64,000 bases of DNA, from the NCBI RefSeq assembly GCF_025913575.1, contig NZ_CP109785.1, forward strand, positions 3,782,001-3,846,000, read 5' to 3'. Below are positions 35,362 through 44,969 of this stretch, in pieces. This stretch comes from Halocatena marina (GTDB lineage Archaea; Halobacteriota; Halobacteria; Halobacteriales; Haloarculaceae). The notes under the pieces are model-generated. The model saw only the letters and a list, made by a program, of their open reading frames with translations, ran no database searches and had not been told where the DNA came from. Position 1 is the stretch's first letter. Each line of letters starts with the position of its first letter. A program made the position numbers and the translations under genes.

Positions 35362-36365
35362 TGAAGTTCGGGTACCGCGATATCTGTCTCTCGCACGACA
35401 CCGGTCCGCGTCATCCGGAGGGACCAGACCGACTGCGTGCCATCCGGCGAGCGCTGTCGCGCGAATACGGCGTCGAGTTCACGAATCCAGAGTCGGCCGA
35501 CGAAGACACTATCTGTGCCGTCCACGACAGAGAATACGTCGAACAAGTCCGTGAGTTCTGTGCGGACGGTGGTGGCCAGTGGGACGCAGATACGGTTGCT
35601 GTCCCCGAGACGTGGGACGCTGCTTTGGCGAGTGCTGGGATTGCCGTCTGGGCGGCCAACGAGGCACTCGATGGGGCTTCTGGTCATGACACACCCTTCT
35701 CGATCGGTCGGCCACCGGGGCATCACGCCATTATTGATGACGCGATGGGGTTTTGCTTTTTCAACAACGTCGCTGTCGCCGCTGAAGCTGCGCTAGATCG
35801 GATCGATCGGGTTGCGATTCTCGATTGGGATGTCCACCACGGCAACGGGACGCAGGACATCTTCTACGAGCGTGGCGACGTGTTTTACGCCTCACTACAC
35901 GAGCAAGGGTTGTATCCCGGCACTGGCCCAGTCGAAGAGACAGGGTCGGATGCGGGCGAGAAGACAACGCTCAATCTTCCGCTCCCGCCCGGCAGCGACG
36001 ACGCCGTCTACCTTCACGCGTTCGATGACTGCATCACCCCGGCGTTCGAGCGGTTCGATCCAGACCTTCTCCTCGTCAGCGCGGGATTCGACGCACACGA
36101 GCGTGATCCCATCTCTCGGATGCGTGTTTCGACTGAGGCGTTTGGCGCGATGACCACGCGGTGTCAATCCATCTCAGAGCGTTTCGACGCCCCGCTCGCG
36201 TTCGTTCTCGAAGGCGGTTACGGGCTTGAGTCGCTCTCTGATGGCGTCTGCATGATCAACGAAGTCTTTGAAGGCCGCGAGCCAGAGGAACCCGATACCG
36301 AAGTGAATGAAAACGGTCGCGCGGTCGTCGATGAAGCACGCGAGCAGTTGTTCGAGAGCGAGTGA
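35361..36365 (+). CDS. hdaI: Histone deacetylase family protein
   Basis: 334 residues. Class II-like zinc deacetylase: RPPGHHA (catalytic His pair), AILDWDVHHGNGTQDIFY (Zn ligands D and H), LLVSAGFDAHERDP (Zn ligand D) and FVLEGGYGLESL. It removes acetyl groups from lysine or from small amines. It starts within the stop codon of the histone gene, which makes that protein an obvious candidate substrate, although the haloarchaeal histone has few lysines; other proteins are possible. Haloferax has the same order. Confidence 0.93.
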   Translation: MKFGYRDICLSHDTGPRHPEGPDRLRAIRRALSREYGVEFTNPESADEDTICAVHDREYVEQVREFCADGGGQWDADTVAVPETWDAALASAGIAVWAANEALDGASGHDTPFSIGRPPGHHAIIDDAMGFCFFNNVAVAAEAALDRIDRVAILDWDVHHGNGTQDIFYERGDVFYASLHEQGLYPGTGPVEETGSDAGEKTTLNLPLPPGSDDAVYLHAFDDCITPAFERFDPDLLLVSAGFDAHERDPISRMRVSTEAFGAMTTRCQSISERFDAPLAFVLEGGYGLESLSDGVCMINEVFEGREPEEPDTEVNENGRAVVDEAREQLFESE

Positions 36366-36386
36366 TCCGAGTCGAAGTCGGTCCAT

Positions 36387-37736
36387 TCACGGCTTCGGAT
36401 CGAAATAGCGTGCGAATTCGGCCCCGAACTCGTCGGCGAGCACAGCCGTTTCCTGTCCGACGAGCACCTCGTACCCTTCTCGAAGCACGTCTTCAACGGC
36501 GACACCGAGTGCGACCGAGAAGATCGCTTCTTCCAGTACCGAACGCGCACTCGTGAACTCACGGGGACGTTCGACCACGTAGCGCTCTCCGTCGACAAAC
36601 GGACCGTACGCCTCGCTGTCCACGTATTTCTCGTAGAAATCGCTCGCGTGTTCGCCAGCATCGACCGGTGGCCCCTCGTGACGTTCGATTGCTGGCCGCT
36701 CCGTGATTTCGCATTCGACGAACAGCACCGCGCTATCGTTGGCAAACGTCGCTGTCCGGAGCGTCTCGAAGCCACGGCGGTCGAGTTCACCGCGAACACC
36801 GCTGAGCGACCGTTCGAGCTGTGGATAGAGCTGATCGTCGACGAGATCCGGGGCATCGAACTGGACCGCGACAGGCGTCGTCTCGCGGCTCGCAAGTTCC
36901 TGTTGCATCTTCTCGGGAGAGAGTGGGTCAGGACTATCGAGCACGAACTGTTCGGTGTCCGGATCGGTTTGGAATAGTCTCGTGTGATGGATCAGCCGAG
37001 AGACGTTTGTCTGCGAGCAAACAGCGGCGACGTTCCGTTCAGGATCGGTCGGATCGATAACGACGAGCGGATCGTCGAACGACCGCGTGCCGTGATCTTC
37101 CGGGTCGATTTCCACCGGGAGCTGCCACTGTGCGACGGTTTCGACGAACGATCGAAAGCTACCGTATTCGAGCACGAGCAACTCGGTGAGATATCCCGAG
37201 AACCCCTTCGTTTTGAGATCGCTGCCGTAGATCCCGACCCCTTTCAGGAAGCCCTTGGTGAGACGGACCTCGCCGGCCAGTGTCGGATCAAGACGAGCGG
37301 TGACGTACTCCGAGTGAAAGGGTGTCCGATCGACTGCCGACCGAATCTCACTCGCGCTCTCGACTGCATAGCATGGAACGATATCCACCGCAAAGCCCGC
37401 ACACTCTCCTGTGACGTACGGATGCTCGGCAAACTCCTCACGGCCATCGGGAAGCACTGACCAGCCGACTCGCAGCCCATACGTTTCTAACTTTTCTCGG
37501 GGGAGATCGGGCGAGAACCGAACAAATACGTCAATATCGCGGTCTCCGCTGGTCCACGTTCCCCGAGCCGTCGAGCCGACCTGTACGATGTCTCCCGAGA
37601 CGGGGAGCTCTGTGACGGCCGCTTTGGCCTGTGCGATGAGTCTCTCTGCAACCTCATCGAGGCGTTTGCGTTCTTCCGAATCGGGATCGACGCGTTCACG
37701 AACCCGTTCCGTAACGGTCTCGAACTCATCGCTCAT
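36387..37736 (-). CDS. cca: CCA-adding tRNA nucleotidyltransferase, archaeal class I
   Basis: 449 residues. The polymerase-beta-type catalytic site is GSTARGTWTSGDRDIDVFVRF (in two parts: GSTARGT, then D-x-D). The archaeal central and tail domains follow. It adds or repairs the 3' CCA of tRNA, which the three tRNA genes in this window do not encode. It is convergent with the deacetylase gene (21-bp gap). A TATA-like TTTAGC about 28 nt upstream fits MSDEFE at 37736 as a leaderless start; the ATG at 37784 is unlikely. Confidence 0.94.
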   Translation of the reverse strand: MSDEFETVTERVRERVDPDSEERKRLDEVAERLIAQAKAAVTELPVSGDIVQVGSTARGTWTSGDRDIDVFVRFSPDLPREKLETYGLRVGWSVLPDGREEFAEHPYVTGECAGFAVDIVPCYAVESASEIRSAVDRTPFHSEYVTARLDPTLAGEVRLTKGFLKGVGIYGSDLKTKGFSGYLTELLVLEYGSFRSFVETVAQWQLPVEIDPEDHGTRSFDDPLVVIDPTDPERNVAAVCSQTNVSRLIHHTRLFQTDPDTEQFVLDSPDPLSPEKMQQELASRETTPVAVQFDAPDLVDDQLYPQLERSLSGVRGELDRRGFETLRTATFANDSAVLFVECEITERPAIERHEGPPVDAGEHASDFYEKYVDSEAYGPFVDGERYVVERPREFTSARSVLEEAIFSVALGVAVEDVLREGYEVLVGQETAVLADEFGAEFARYFDPKP

Positions 37737-37922
37737 GACTGTCGGTGGCCCGTCGAATGCTAAAGAATGTCGAATGAATCGCAATCTTACCTACGTGAGT
37801 GAATGTACATACACAATAGTGTACAATGCAGTTCTGACATGACTTTGAGCGTGTATACCGAAGCAAAAGCGAAAAGGGTTTTAGGCAAATCCGATTACGA
37901 AGAAGTGCAGGCAGGAACCGGA

Positions 37923-37995
37923 GCCGCCATAGCTCAGTTGGTAGAGCCCCTCGCTGTTAACGAGGTAGTCCCAGGTTCGAGTCCTGGTGGTGGCG
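37923..37995 (+). tRNA. tRNA-Asn (anticodon GTT)
   Basis: 73 nt. Acceptor GCCGCCA pairs with TGGTGGC (one G-U), discriminator G, no CCA. Anticodon arm CCTCG-CTGTTAA-CGAGG. T-arm CCAGG-TTCGAGT-CCTGG. A TTTTAGG promoter-like box lies about 40 nt upstream. Confidence 0.96.
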
Positions 37996-38084
37996 TCTCT
38001 CACTTCGCTTTCTCGTTTTATCATCTATATTCAATCTTGGTGAGACTGCTCTCTCGATCAAAATTCAGCTTTCGTCATCAATCA

Positions 38085-38108
38085 GAATCGGAATCGGAAT
38101 CGGAATCG
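38085..38108 (+). repeat. Four tandem copies of GAATCG
   Basis: A hexanucleotide microsatellite in the gap between tRNA-Asn and the ADH-fold gene. It is non-coding and likely slippage-prone. Confidence 0.85.
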
Positions 38109-38178
38109 GATCGAGATCTGGATTGGGATTGAAGTCAGACTGATTGTGGTTTGAGATCTCGATCACATATTGAGTGTG

Positions 38179-39384
38179 TTACCAGGCTTTCTGCAGCACT
38201 CGTTCGAGTTCCTCCTCTGTCGTTTCCAGTTCGGGTGGCGTATTCGAAATAAAGCCGTCGGTCGCAACTTCGGAAGCGATCGTTGGAAGGTCTTCTTTCG
38301 AGAGATCATCAATCGATTGGAGTCGTCTTGGGAGTCTGAGAGCGTCCCGCACCTCAACCACGGCTTCGATGATTGCTTCTGCTGTTGCATCCGGATCTTC
38401 GTTGGATTCGACATCGAGTGCGTTGGCCAGCATGTCGCGTCGTCCATCGGTGTGTTCGAACAGGAAGCGCAGCGCGTGGGGTGCAATGATGGCGTGGGCA
38501 CCACCCTGTTGGATGGCGTATCCTCGGGCAATGCCGTGGCCGAACGCGTGGATGAGCGACAGCGTCGTTTCGGTCGCTCGTGAGGCACCGTACTGAACCA
38601 GCATTGTCCCAACGATCGCATCGTGGAGTGTCTCTTCGTTTCGTCTCCCAACGCCGATCTCTGGAAGTCCCCGTTTGAGAAGGGCCAGGCCACGGCTGGC
38701 TGTCGCATCCGTGATCGGAGTTGCGTTCCGTGCATACAGGGATTCAATACCCTTATCAAAGCCGTTCATTGCGGAGGCACACAGGACTTGATGTGGAGTC
38801 GTCTCTATTAATGTTGGATCGTAGAACAGTGCTGCTGGCATGAGCCGTCTGTCGAAGATACCGCCGCGTGTCAGTGTCTCTGTGTCCATACCCATTCGAT
38901 CTGTGATCCCGGCAGTGATCGAGAGATCAGCCCCCGCCAATGTTGTTGGCACCACGAGAATCGGGAGCGGTTTCGACATGATACTGATCGTTCCTGTCTC
39001 TCTGAATTCGGCACGAATAGTGTCTCGTGGTCGTTTGTCGCCAGCGAGCACGCTTGCCACCGTCGCTATGTCGAGGCTGCTTCCTCCACCGAGGCTCACC
39101 ACAGCGTCTGCCTCTTTTTTCCGCAATTGGTCTGCGCCATCGAGTGCGGTCGTCAGTCGCTTATCTGGCGTTGTTTCAGCGAACACACCGGCGAGTCGCG
39201 TCCCGATCCCGTCTCTGACTGGATCGATGACTGTCGATACTCGTCCGACGATCGTTCCGGTGATGACGAGCGCTCGCTCGCTTTCGAGACGAGCGAGCTC
39301 CCGCTCGAGCCCTGCAACGCAGTCGCGACCGTACACGATGGTTCCAGGATCGTAATCGAACCGAAACGATTCTGTGACAGACAT
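38179..39384 (-). CDS. Iron-alcohol-dehydrogenase fold protein with altered metal site
   Basis: 401 residues. The N-terminal dinucleotide domain is intact (VVSLGGGSSLDIATV, about residue 95; PTTLAGADLS). In the C-terminal helical domain, where Fe-ADHs have D-x3-H in mDALTHAIE, this protein has MNGFDKGIES. Of the later two His, the first (SLIHAFGHG) is kept, while the PHG His is Q (AIQQGGAHA). By eye, three of four metal ligands differ, so it may use another ligand set or catalyse a different reaction. Homologues are annotated as iron-containing ADH in haloarchaea. MSVTES at 39384 sits about 25 nt after a TATA-like TTATTTT. Confidence 0.75.
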   Translation of the reverse strand: MSVTESFRFDYDPGTIVYGRDCVAGLERELARLESERALVITGTIVGRVSTVIDPVRDGIGTRLAGVFAETTPDKRLTTALDGADQLRKKEADAVVSLGGGSSLDIATVASVLAGDKRPRDTIRAEFRETGTISIMSKPLPILVVPTTLAGADLSITAGITDRMGMDTETLTRGGIFDRRLMPAALFYDPTLIETTPHQVLCASAMNGFDKGIESLYARNATPITDATASRGLALLKRGLPEIGVGRRNEETLHDAIVGTMLVQYGASRATETTLSLIHAFGHGIARGYAIQQGGAHAIIAPHALRFLFEHTDGRRDMLANALDVESNEDPDATAEAIIEAVVEVRDALRLPRRLQSIDDLSKEDLPTIASEVATDGFISNTPPELETTEEELERVLQKAW

Positions 39385-39615
39385 ATGGTACAGTATGGGA
39401 TCAGAAAATAACCGTCTTGTGTCGAGAGTCCCGATCCAGCGAGATCTAGATGTGATATCCACCTCACACCTTCGAGTGTGGACTGACGACCACGAGCTAC
39501 CACGTTATCTACAGCATTCCCATCAGATCCAGCCTTTTAGGTGGCTTGTGCAGCCGTCCTCTGAGCGTGACTCGAATCGACGAATGAAAACGCACGGGAA
39601 ATATAGGAAACAGCA

Positions 39616-40848
39616 ATGGATCTCCGGTTTCTTGGTGGTGTACACGAGGTTGGGCGAAGCGCCGTTCTGGTCGACGACTCGCTCTTGCTCGATTATGGGA
39701 TGCTGACAGGAAATCCACCACGTTTTCCGGTCGGTTCGATTGATCCGGACGCGGTCATCGTTTCACACGGTCATCTCGATCATGTCGGTGCCCTGCCGTC
39801 GCTTCTGTCCGGTGACTCACGGCCAGCGATTCATTGGACGGCTCCCACTCGTGAGCTAGCGCTCGTGCTTGCGCGCGATACGCTCGGTCTCCACGGTGGC
39901 ACCTACAACTGTCCGTTTACTGAAGAGGAAGTAAAGCGTATCAGGCAGGTTTCGAATCACCACAGCTATCGGGAACCGTTCGAAGCAGCAGGCTACGAGA
40001 TCACTTTTTATAACGCTGGACACATACCAGGGAGCGCGCACATCCTCATCGACGACGGCGACACACGATTTTTGTACACTGGCGATTTCCACACCGACAA
40101 TCAGCGGTTGGTCTCTGGTTCCACTGCCCGACCCGCGGCGGACGTGGTCGCCTGTGAGAGCACGTATGCAGACGTAACGCATGCGGAACGAGCGAGCGTC
40201 GAAAAGCAGTTCGTTGAGAGCGTTCGGACGACGATTTGGGAGGGTGGGACAGTTGTCGTCCCCGTTTTTGCCATCGGACGAACACAGGAACTACTCATGA
40301 TCTGTGCAGCACACGACATCGATTGCTACGTTGACGGGATGGGACAGCGCGTAACGCAACTGCTGAGTAGATACCCCGATTTCCTTTGCAATCCTGAGGC
40401 ACTCCAGCGGGCGCAATCCAGCGCTCGCTTTGTGACTGGACGCGATCGTAGCCGCATTGCAGCAAAAAATACGACAATACTCACAACAGCAGGAATGTTG
40501 ACCGGTGGGCCAGCGATGAGCTACATTCCGGAAATTCGCACACGCCCGGTAAATAAGATCGCACTGACTGGGTATCAGGTCGAGGGAACGCCAGGACGGG
40601 AGCTTTTAGACACCGGACGAGCCGACATTGACGGGCGAGTGATGCCAGTGAGTGCGCAGGTGGAATCGTACAACTTCTCGGCTCACGCGGACCACAACGG
40701 ACTTCGGGCGTTTCTCGAATCGTACCGTGATTCGAAGATACTCATCGGCCACGGCGATCGATGCGAATGGTTCGCAGCCGAACTACGAGACGACGGCTAC
40801 GATGCGACTGCACCGACACTAAACGAACAGATCAAAATTGCCGTATGA
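39616..40848 (+). CDS. Beta-CASP metallo-beta-lactamase RNase (aRNase J/CPSF-like)
   Basis: 410 residues. MBL motif 2 SHGHLDHVGALP (about 60-71), motif 3 GHIPGSAH, motif 4 YTGDFHTD; beta-CASP motifs A (ACESTYADVTHAER), B (TSAGMLTGGPA-like, TTAGMLTGG) and C (SAHADHNGL). It lacks the N-terminal KH domains of archaeal CPSF1, so it belongs to the short archaeal beta-CASP group acting as exo- or endoribonucleases in RNA decay. It has two zinc ions at the active site and is a cytoplasmic enzyme. It is transcribed alone, divergent from the ADH-fold gene. Confidence 0.9.
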   Translation: MDLRFLGGVHEVGRSAVLVDDSLLLDYGMLTGNPPRFPVGSIDPDAVIVSHGHLDHVGALPSLLSGDSRPAIHWTAPTRELALVLARDTLGLHGGTYNCPFTEEEVKRIRQVSNHHSYREPFEAAGYEITFYNAGHIPGSAHILIDDGDTRFLYTGDFHTDNQRLVSGSTARPAADVVACESTYADVTHAERASVEKQFVESVRTTIWEGGTVVVPVFAIGRTQELLMICAAHDIDCYVDGMGQRVTQLLSRYPDFLCNPEALQRAQSSARFVTGRDRSRIAAKNTTILTTAGMLTGGPAMSYIPEIRTRPVNKIALTGYQVEGTPGRELLDTGRADIDGRVMPVSAQVESYNFSAHADHNGLRAFLESYRDSKILIGHGDRCEWFAAELRDDGYDATAPTLNEQIKIAV

Positions 40849-40980
40849 ACAACTTGTACGCTTGATTGTTCGAGTGTTTGATGCAGCTACGTACGTCATT
40901 CGTTCTTAGACGCTGGCAGCCAGCGCCAGTACGAAACCGAATCGTCCGACACCACAAGGATTGTCCCCGCAGTAGTGTTA

Positions 40981-41208
40981 TTATTCATCGCCAGCTGGAT
41001 CGAGTTCTACTTCACCAGTGCTAAAGACAGTCACCTGATACCCCAGATATTCGAAGGTTACTTGTGCCGATACGGTAGTGAACAGCTGATCTAGTGCATC
41101 AGTGTGGATGGAGTCGTACAGAGGATCTGGGAGCTCTGTTGGCTCGACACCTTCTCGAGCGGCAACCGCTTCGATAATCTCGCTGCTCAATGACTCCCGA
41201 GATGGCAT
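40981..41208 (-). CDS. HalOD1 output-domain protein
   Basis: 75 residues, the whole protein being one HalOD1 domain: VAAREGVEPTELPDPLYDSI, followed by DALDQLF and FEYLGYQVTVFSTGEVEL. This domain occurs alone or behind response-regulator receivers in haloarchaea and is presumed to be a signalling output; its target is not known. It lies beside two other small regulators. Confidence 0.85.
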   Translation of the reverse strand: MPSRESLSSEIIEAVAAREGVEPTELPDPLYDSIHTDALDQLFTTVSAQVTFEYLGYQVTVFSTGEVELDPAGDE

Positions 41209-41263
41209 ACCTTCTCCCTAGTCCCGGGAGTGTAAAGTAGTCTCGGACCGATCCACTGTGCTG

Positions 41264-41602
41264 TCAGAGCCACTCGTCGGGGAGATCGTCTGCGTGATCG
41301 TACATCAACTGGAGTAACGGGAGGAGTTCATCGAACTGTGGTCCTTTCGAGACGTTGTTGCTCGACCGATCCCACACGATGACGCCCGCGCTTTCGAGTT
41401 TGGGAAGGTGTGTGTGGATAATCTGGATGTGAAGCTGATCCAGATCTTCATCCGCGATCGTTATCTCCGCGGGGATCTGTGTGTCTTGGTCATCCTGTGG
41501 GTTGTGCTCTAAGAGGGCTATCAGCAGACGGCGGCGGTATCTATCTGCTAAGAGATCGAGTGCGGTATCCAGCCTCTGCTGTCGTTGTGAAATTTTCTGC
41601 AT
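41264..41602 (-). CDS. DUF7344-like winged-helix protein
   Basis: 112 residues. ADRYRRRLLIALLEHNPQD (first helix and turn) and IIHTHLPKLESAGVIVWD (recognition segment) match the gene at 4657. Presumed DNA-binding regulator. MQKISQ at 41602 is preferred to the ATG 18 codons upstream, whose extra residues contain two Cys and are atypical. Confidence 0.75.
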   Translation of the reverse strand: MQKISQRQQRLDTALDLLADRYRRRLLIALLEHNPQDDQDTQIPAEITIADEDLDQLHIQIIHTHLPKLESAGVIVWDRSSNNVSKGPQFDELLPLLQLMYDHADDLPDEWL

Positions 41603-41827
41603 AGCTACGGTCACATTGTTGGCATATGTGCAGGAATTGTCCCGACTGCACGTCATCTAGTACACCGGGAGGATCGGAAATAGCCCACACTCTCGATGTG
41701 GAAGCCATTTAAATACGAATGAGCAGCGTGTCGACAGAGCGTCCGATGAAGCAGGGAGCGCGTGGTTCTGACTGGAACGACAAACCAATCCGGTGTGTCA
41801 CCTACCACTATCGTTCCCGTCTGATCG

Positions 41828-42478
41828 TTATTTTTTCGGAGAGCTTGGAAACAGTGCCTCTTCGATCAGTCGAGCTGTCCCCCGTCGCAGTCGCTGTGAG
41901 AGTGAACTACCGCTGATCCCGATGAGGGCCCCAAGCTCCTGTTGGGATATTTCTCGTGGAATGCTGTAGTACCCCCGCTCGTACGCTGTGAGCAGTGCGT
42001 CCTGTTGCTCAGAGGAGAGTGGGCCGTGTTCAGTCGGAACTGAGGGATTGTAAAGACGATTCAACGTGAACTCGACACCGTTTCGATGGACCTGTCTCTG
42101 AAAATCGATCAAGTGATCGTGAGAGGGGAACTGCAGTCGTACCTCCCACGATCCATCAGAGCTGGCGGCTTGGAGAAACGCAGCCTTTGTTTCGATGAGT
42201 GGCTGGATCAGACCATTGATCTCATTTGTCCAGTGGATCTCATACAGAGTGCGTTGGCCAGTCTCGGTGAGGATGCTGATCTCTTCGATAAGTGGATCCG
42301 ATTGGAGTGTCGCCTTGATAGCAGCGTTCTCACCACCGGTCACCCAGAAATAGGGAATGATTGCATCTCTGAGTGGAATCAGCCGTTCAAGCTCAATCTC
42401 TACTGTCGGATACGTCTTGAGTACAGACGTCAGCGGAAAGTGCTCGGCAGGCACGGTAATATCGATGATTGTGATCAT
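41828..42478 (-). CDS. Bat-type HTH-10 transcription regulator
   Basis: 216 residues. The C-terminal HTH matches that at 23376: LSSEQQDALLTAYERGYYSI, PREISQQELGALIGISGSSL, SQRLRRGTARLIEE. The N-terminal half (about 1-145) is the divergent sensor-like region. It is the second member of this family in the window and lies next to the HalOD1 and DUF7344-like genes on the same strand; the gaps (225 bp and 55 bp) leave operon structure open. Targets unknown. Confidence 0.85.
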   Translation of the reverse strand: MITIIDITVPAEHFPLTSVLKTYPTVEIELERLIPLRDAIIPYFWVTGGENAAIKATLQSDPLIEEISILTETGQRTLYEIHWTNEINGLIQPLIETKAAFLQAASSDGSWEVRLQFPSHDHLIDFQRQVHRNGVEFTLNRLYNPSVPTEHGPLSSEQQDALLTAYERGYYSIPREISQQELGALIGISGSSLSQRLRRGTARLIEEALFPSSPKK

Positions 42479-42674
42479 AAGTCCCACAGACGAGTCGTGA
42501 ATACGATTCGAGAACCATCCCTACTGGTTGCTGCTAGACGTAGGGCTTCGCTACCGAGTACAATAATCATTTGGCTTCTTTGACTCAAATTCCACCGCAA
42601 AATTGCTGTGGATGTTGATTTTGGACGCTTCGATCCCTCGGACGAATCTGGAATCGGTCGGATTCGAGAATCAG

Positions 42675-42956
42675 CTACTCTTCTGTTGTTTCAACTCGTT
42701 CAGCATATTCGATGAGTTCTCCAGCGAGCGTCCGGGCTTGTTCGGCCGTCATCGTCACCGAGTCAGCGTGTGGGGGGAGATGATCGAGATCTGTGTTGTC
42801 GAGCTCGAGCTGGAGCGTGACGTGTTCTGGGCTCTGTCGAGGTGCGCTCACGTTGAGTGTCGCAAGTGCTTGTTCCTCGAACTCGTGGGCTTGCGCACGG
42901 CCGTCTAGCAAGTCGAGTGTCGTGTATGCGTTGACCGTCATGATGCGATCTGCCAT
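42675..42956 (-). CDS. Small acidic haloarchaeal protein (DUF6360-like)
   Basis: 93 residues. MADRIMTVNAYTTLDLLDGR, a beta-rich core, and a C-terminal helix TAEQARTLAGELIEYAERVE. It has the look of the haloarchaeal DUF6360 family, with no known role. A second ATG two codons upstream (42962) is possible. It is followed by the nitrite reductase gene on the same strand after about 175 bp upstream of that gene's stop; no link is evident. Confidence 0.65.
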   Translation of the reverse strand: MADRIMTVNAYTTLDLLDGRAQAHEFEEQALATLNVSAPRQSPEHVTLQLELDNTDLDHLPPHADSVTMTAEQARTLAGELIEYAERVETTEE

Positions 42957-43138
42957 ACTCAAAATAAGAATCGAGAGAATGGTAAAGTGTGCGGCCTTCC
43001 AAACACGATCTTATCCTGTCCCTGCGCTCAAACGCGAGTCCTCCGCCGGGTGTCCGGCTACCGACTCACGGCGTCAAGATCGTGCGGATGCCTTTTTGCG
43101 CACACTCTCTGTCCGGTTACTGCTACCGTCGTTTGGTC

Positions 43139-44884
43139 TCAGTCGTCAGCCGGAGCGGGCGCGTGTTCCATCGCGTCGTCTTCGGCGTATGGGTACCACG
43201 TCATCTTCGTGTTGTGCATGAACGGATCCTCGTAGCTCGTCTCTTCTGGCTCTGCGAGTTCCTGTAGCTCTTCTTCATCGCGTGCTGCGATGAACTCTCG
43301 GAAGCTTTCGTTCTCTCGTTGCTCCTCGTACGTTGCTAACAGGTTTTTGATGTACCCCGGCACTTCATCGGCAGCGACCCGCATCTCTGCCCACTCTGCG
43401 AACTGGGGATTCTCTCCGAGTCCGCCACCGAGACCGATGTCGAACGCCTCGACCGGCTCCCCGTCTTTGCGAGTTTTCATCCCTCGAAGACTGATATCGG
43501 CGATCTGTGGCTGTGCGCACGAGGCTGTGCACCCTGAAAGGTGGATGTGGAAGTTTTCGACGCCGTCAGGAACGGTAACGTTGTCTCGAAGCCAGCGACC
43601 GTATCGCACCATGCGATTTTTCGTTTCAACGATCGAGAGCGAACAGAACTCCGTTCCCGTACAGGCGATCGAACCCTGCATGAACGTGTGTGGATCAGGG
43701 CTGTACTCTTCGAGTAGTGGCTCGTCGAGGAAATCTTCGAGATCATCTTCGTCGATGTCGGCGACGATGACGTTCTGGCGTTGGGTGAGTCCGATCAGCT
43801 CAGACCCGTACTGCTCTGCGACGTCTGCGAGTTCGATGACTTCTGATGCATCCATTCGACCGACAAGGACGCTCAGTCCTACGAAGTATTTCCCATCGTT
43901 TTGCTCTTGGACACCGATGTAGTCACCGGAGGCGTCCGAGCGACCCGCGTTGTAGTCGTACTGATCACGGAGGTCTTCGCCTGCTGTCGGGAGTTCCTCG
44001 TCGATGTACTCTTCTTGTAAGACACGACGGAACTTCTCCGGTCCCCATTCGTCCATGAGGAACTTGATTCGGGCGTTGAACCGGTTATCGCGGTCGCCGT
44101 GATCGCGGAACAGCGCCGAAATACCTGCTGAGACATCAAAGAGGGTTTCTGGTGTACAGAACACGTCGATATCGCGGGCAATGCGAGCCTCTTTCCGGGC
44201 CAATCCACCGCCGACGAGAACATTGAAGCCGTTGACCTCCCAGCCGTCGATCTCTTTCACCGCTGGCTCAAACGCAAGGTCGTTGATATCACCCTGTCCA
44301 GCACCACGGGTGTCACCAGTCACCGATACCTTCCACTTTCGTGGCAGATTCGAGTAGGCTTCGTTGCTTTTGAACTCGTCGTTGAGCCCTTCGATGAGCG
44401 GCCAAACGTCAATGTGCTCGTCGGCATCACGACCAGCGATGGGACTGCCGACAATGTTTCGCCACGAGTCACCACACGCTTGAATGGTCGATAGTCCGTG
44501 ATCTTCGAGCTTTTCGAAGATATCCGGCACGTCCTCGATCTGTATCCAATGGAGCTGAACCGACTGACGGGTAGTGAAATCACACCACACATCTCCGAAT
44601 TCGGGGTTGCTGGCTGGACCACGTGCGTATTCGTCTGCGACCTCTCCGATAACGCGCAGTTGCTCGGGTGACAGACGACCACCAGGCACGCCGATACGCA
44701 TCATGAAGTTGCCTTCTTGACCGTTTCGCTGGTGGTACAGCCCCCACCATTTGAACCGCTCGAACCACGCGTCGTGTTCGTCCTCGGGAATTGATTCCCA
44801 TCCCTCCTCGGCGAATCGTTCGAGATGTTCGCGTATCTCGCCGCCGTAGACCTCATCTTTCCATCCCTCGACTTTACTCGGCAT
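43139..44884 (-). CDS. nirA: Ferredoxin-type nitrite (or sulfite) reductase
   Basis: 581 residues. Two copies of the ferredoxin-like/NiR-SiR halves surround the siroheme-[4Fe4S] site: ACTGTEFCSL and LSGCTASCAQP supply the four Cys (C-x5-C, C-x3-C). Early motifs include MMRIGVPGG and TTRQSVQLHWI. It reduces nitrite to ammonia (assimilation) with electrons from ferredoxin; sulfite reduction is the alternative. No nitrate reductase or transporter is nearby in the window. MPSKVEGWKDEV at 44884 is the family start; the frame is open to 45178 but the extra 98 residues are not conserved-looking. Confidence 0.9.
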   Translation of the reverse strand: MPSKVEGWKDEVYGGEIREHLERFAEEGWESIPEDEHDAWFERFKWWGLYHQRNGQEGNFMMRIGVPGGRLSPEQLRVIGEVADEYARGPASNPEFGDVWCDFTTRQSVQLHWIQIEDVPDIFEKLEDHGLSTIQACGDSWRNIVGSPIAGRDADEHIDVWPLIEGLNDEFKSNEAYSNLPRKWKVSVTGDTRGAGQGDINDLAFEPAVKEIDGWEVNGFNVLVGGGLARKEARIARDIDVFCTPETLFDVSAGISALFRDHGDRDNRFNARIKFLMDEWGPEKFRRVLQEEYIDEELPTAGEDLRDQYDYNAGRSDASGDYIGVQEQNDGKYFVGLSVLVGRMDASEVIELADVAEQYGSELIGLTQRQNVIVADIDEDDLEDFLDEPLLEEYSPDPHTFMQGSIACTGTEFCSLSIVETKNRMVRYGRWLRDNVTVPDGVENFHIHLSGCTASCAQPQIADISLRGMKTRKDGEPVEAFDIGLGGGLGENPQFAEWAEMRVAADEVPGYIKNLLATYEEQRENESFREFIAARDEEELQELAEPEETSYEDPFMHNTKMTWYPYAEDDAMEHAPAPADD

Positions 44885-44969
44885 ATACAGGACGTGGAGT
44901 TCCCTGCCTAAATTCCCACGTATTTCGACAAGACTGCACGTATCAACGACTATCCGGGGAATATCACCG

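Noticed and set aside
37803..38132. 109-codon ORF running through tRNA-Asn
   Set aside because: It reads through a tRNA gene and a GAATCG microsatellite (SESESES); not coding.
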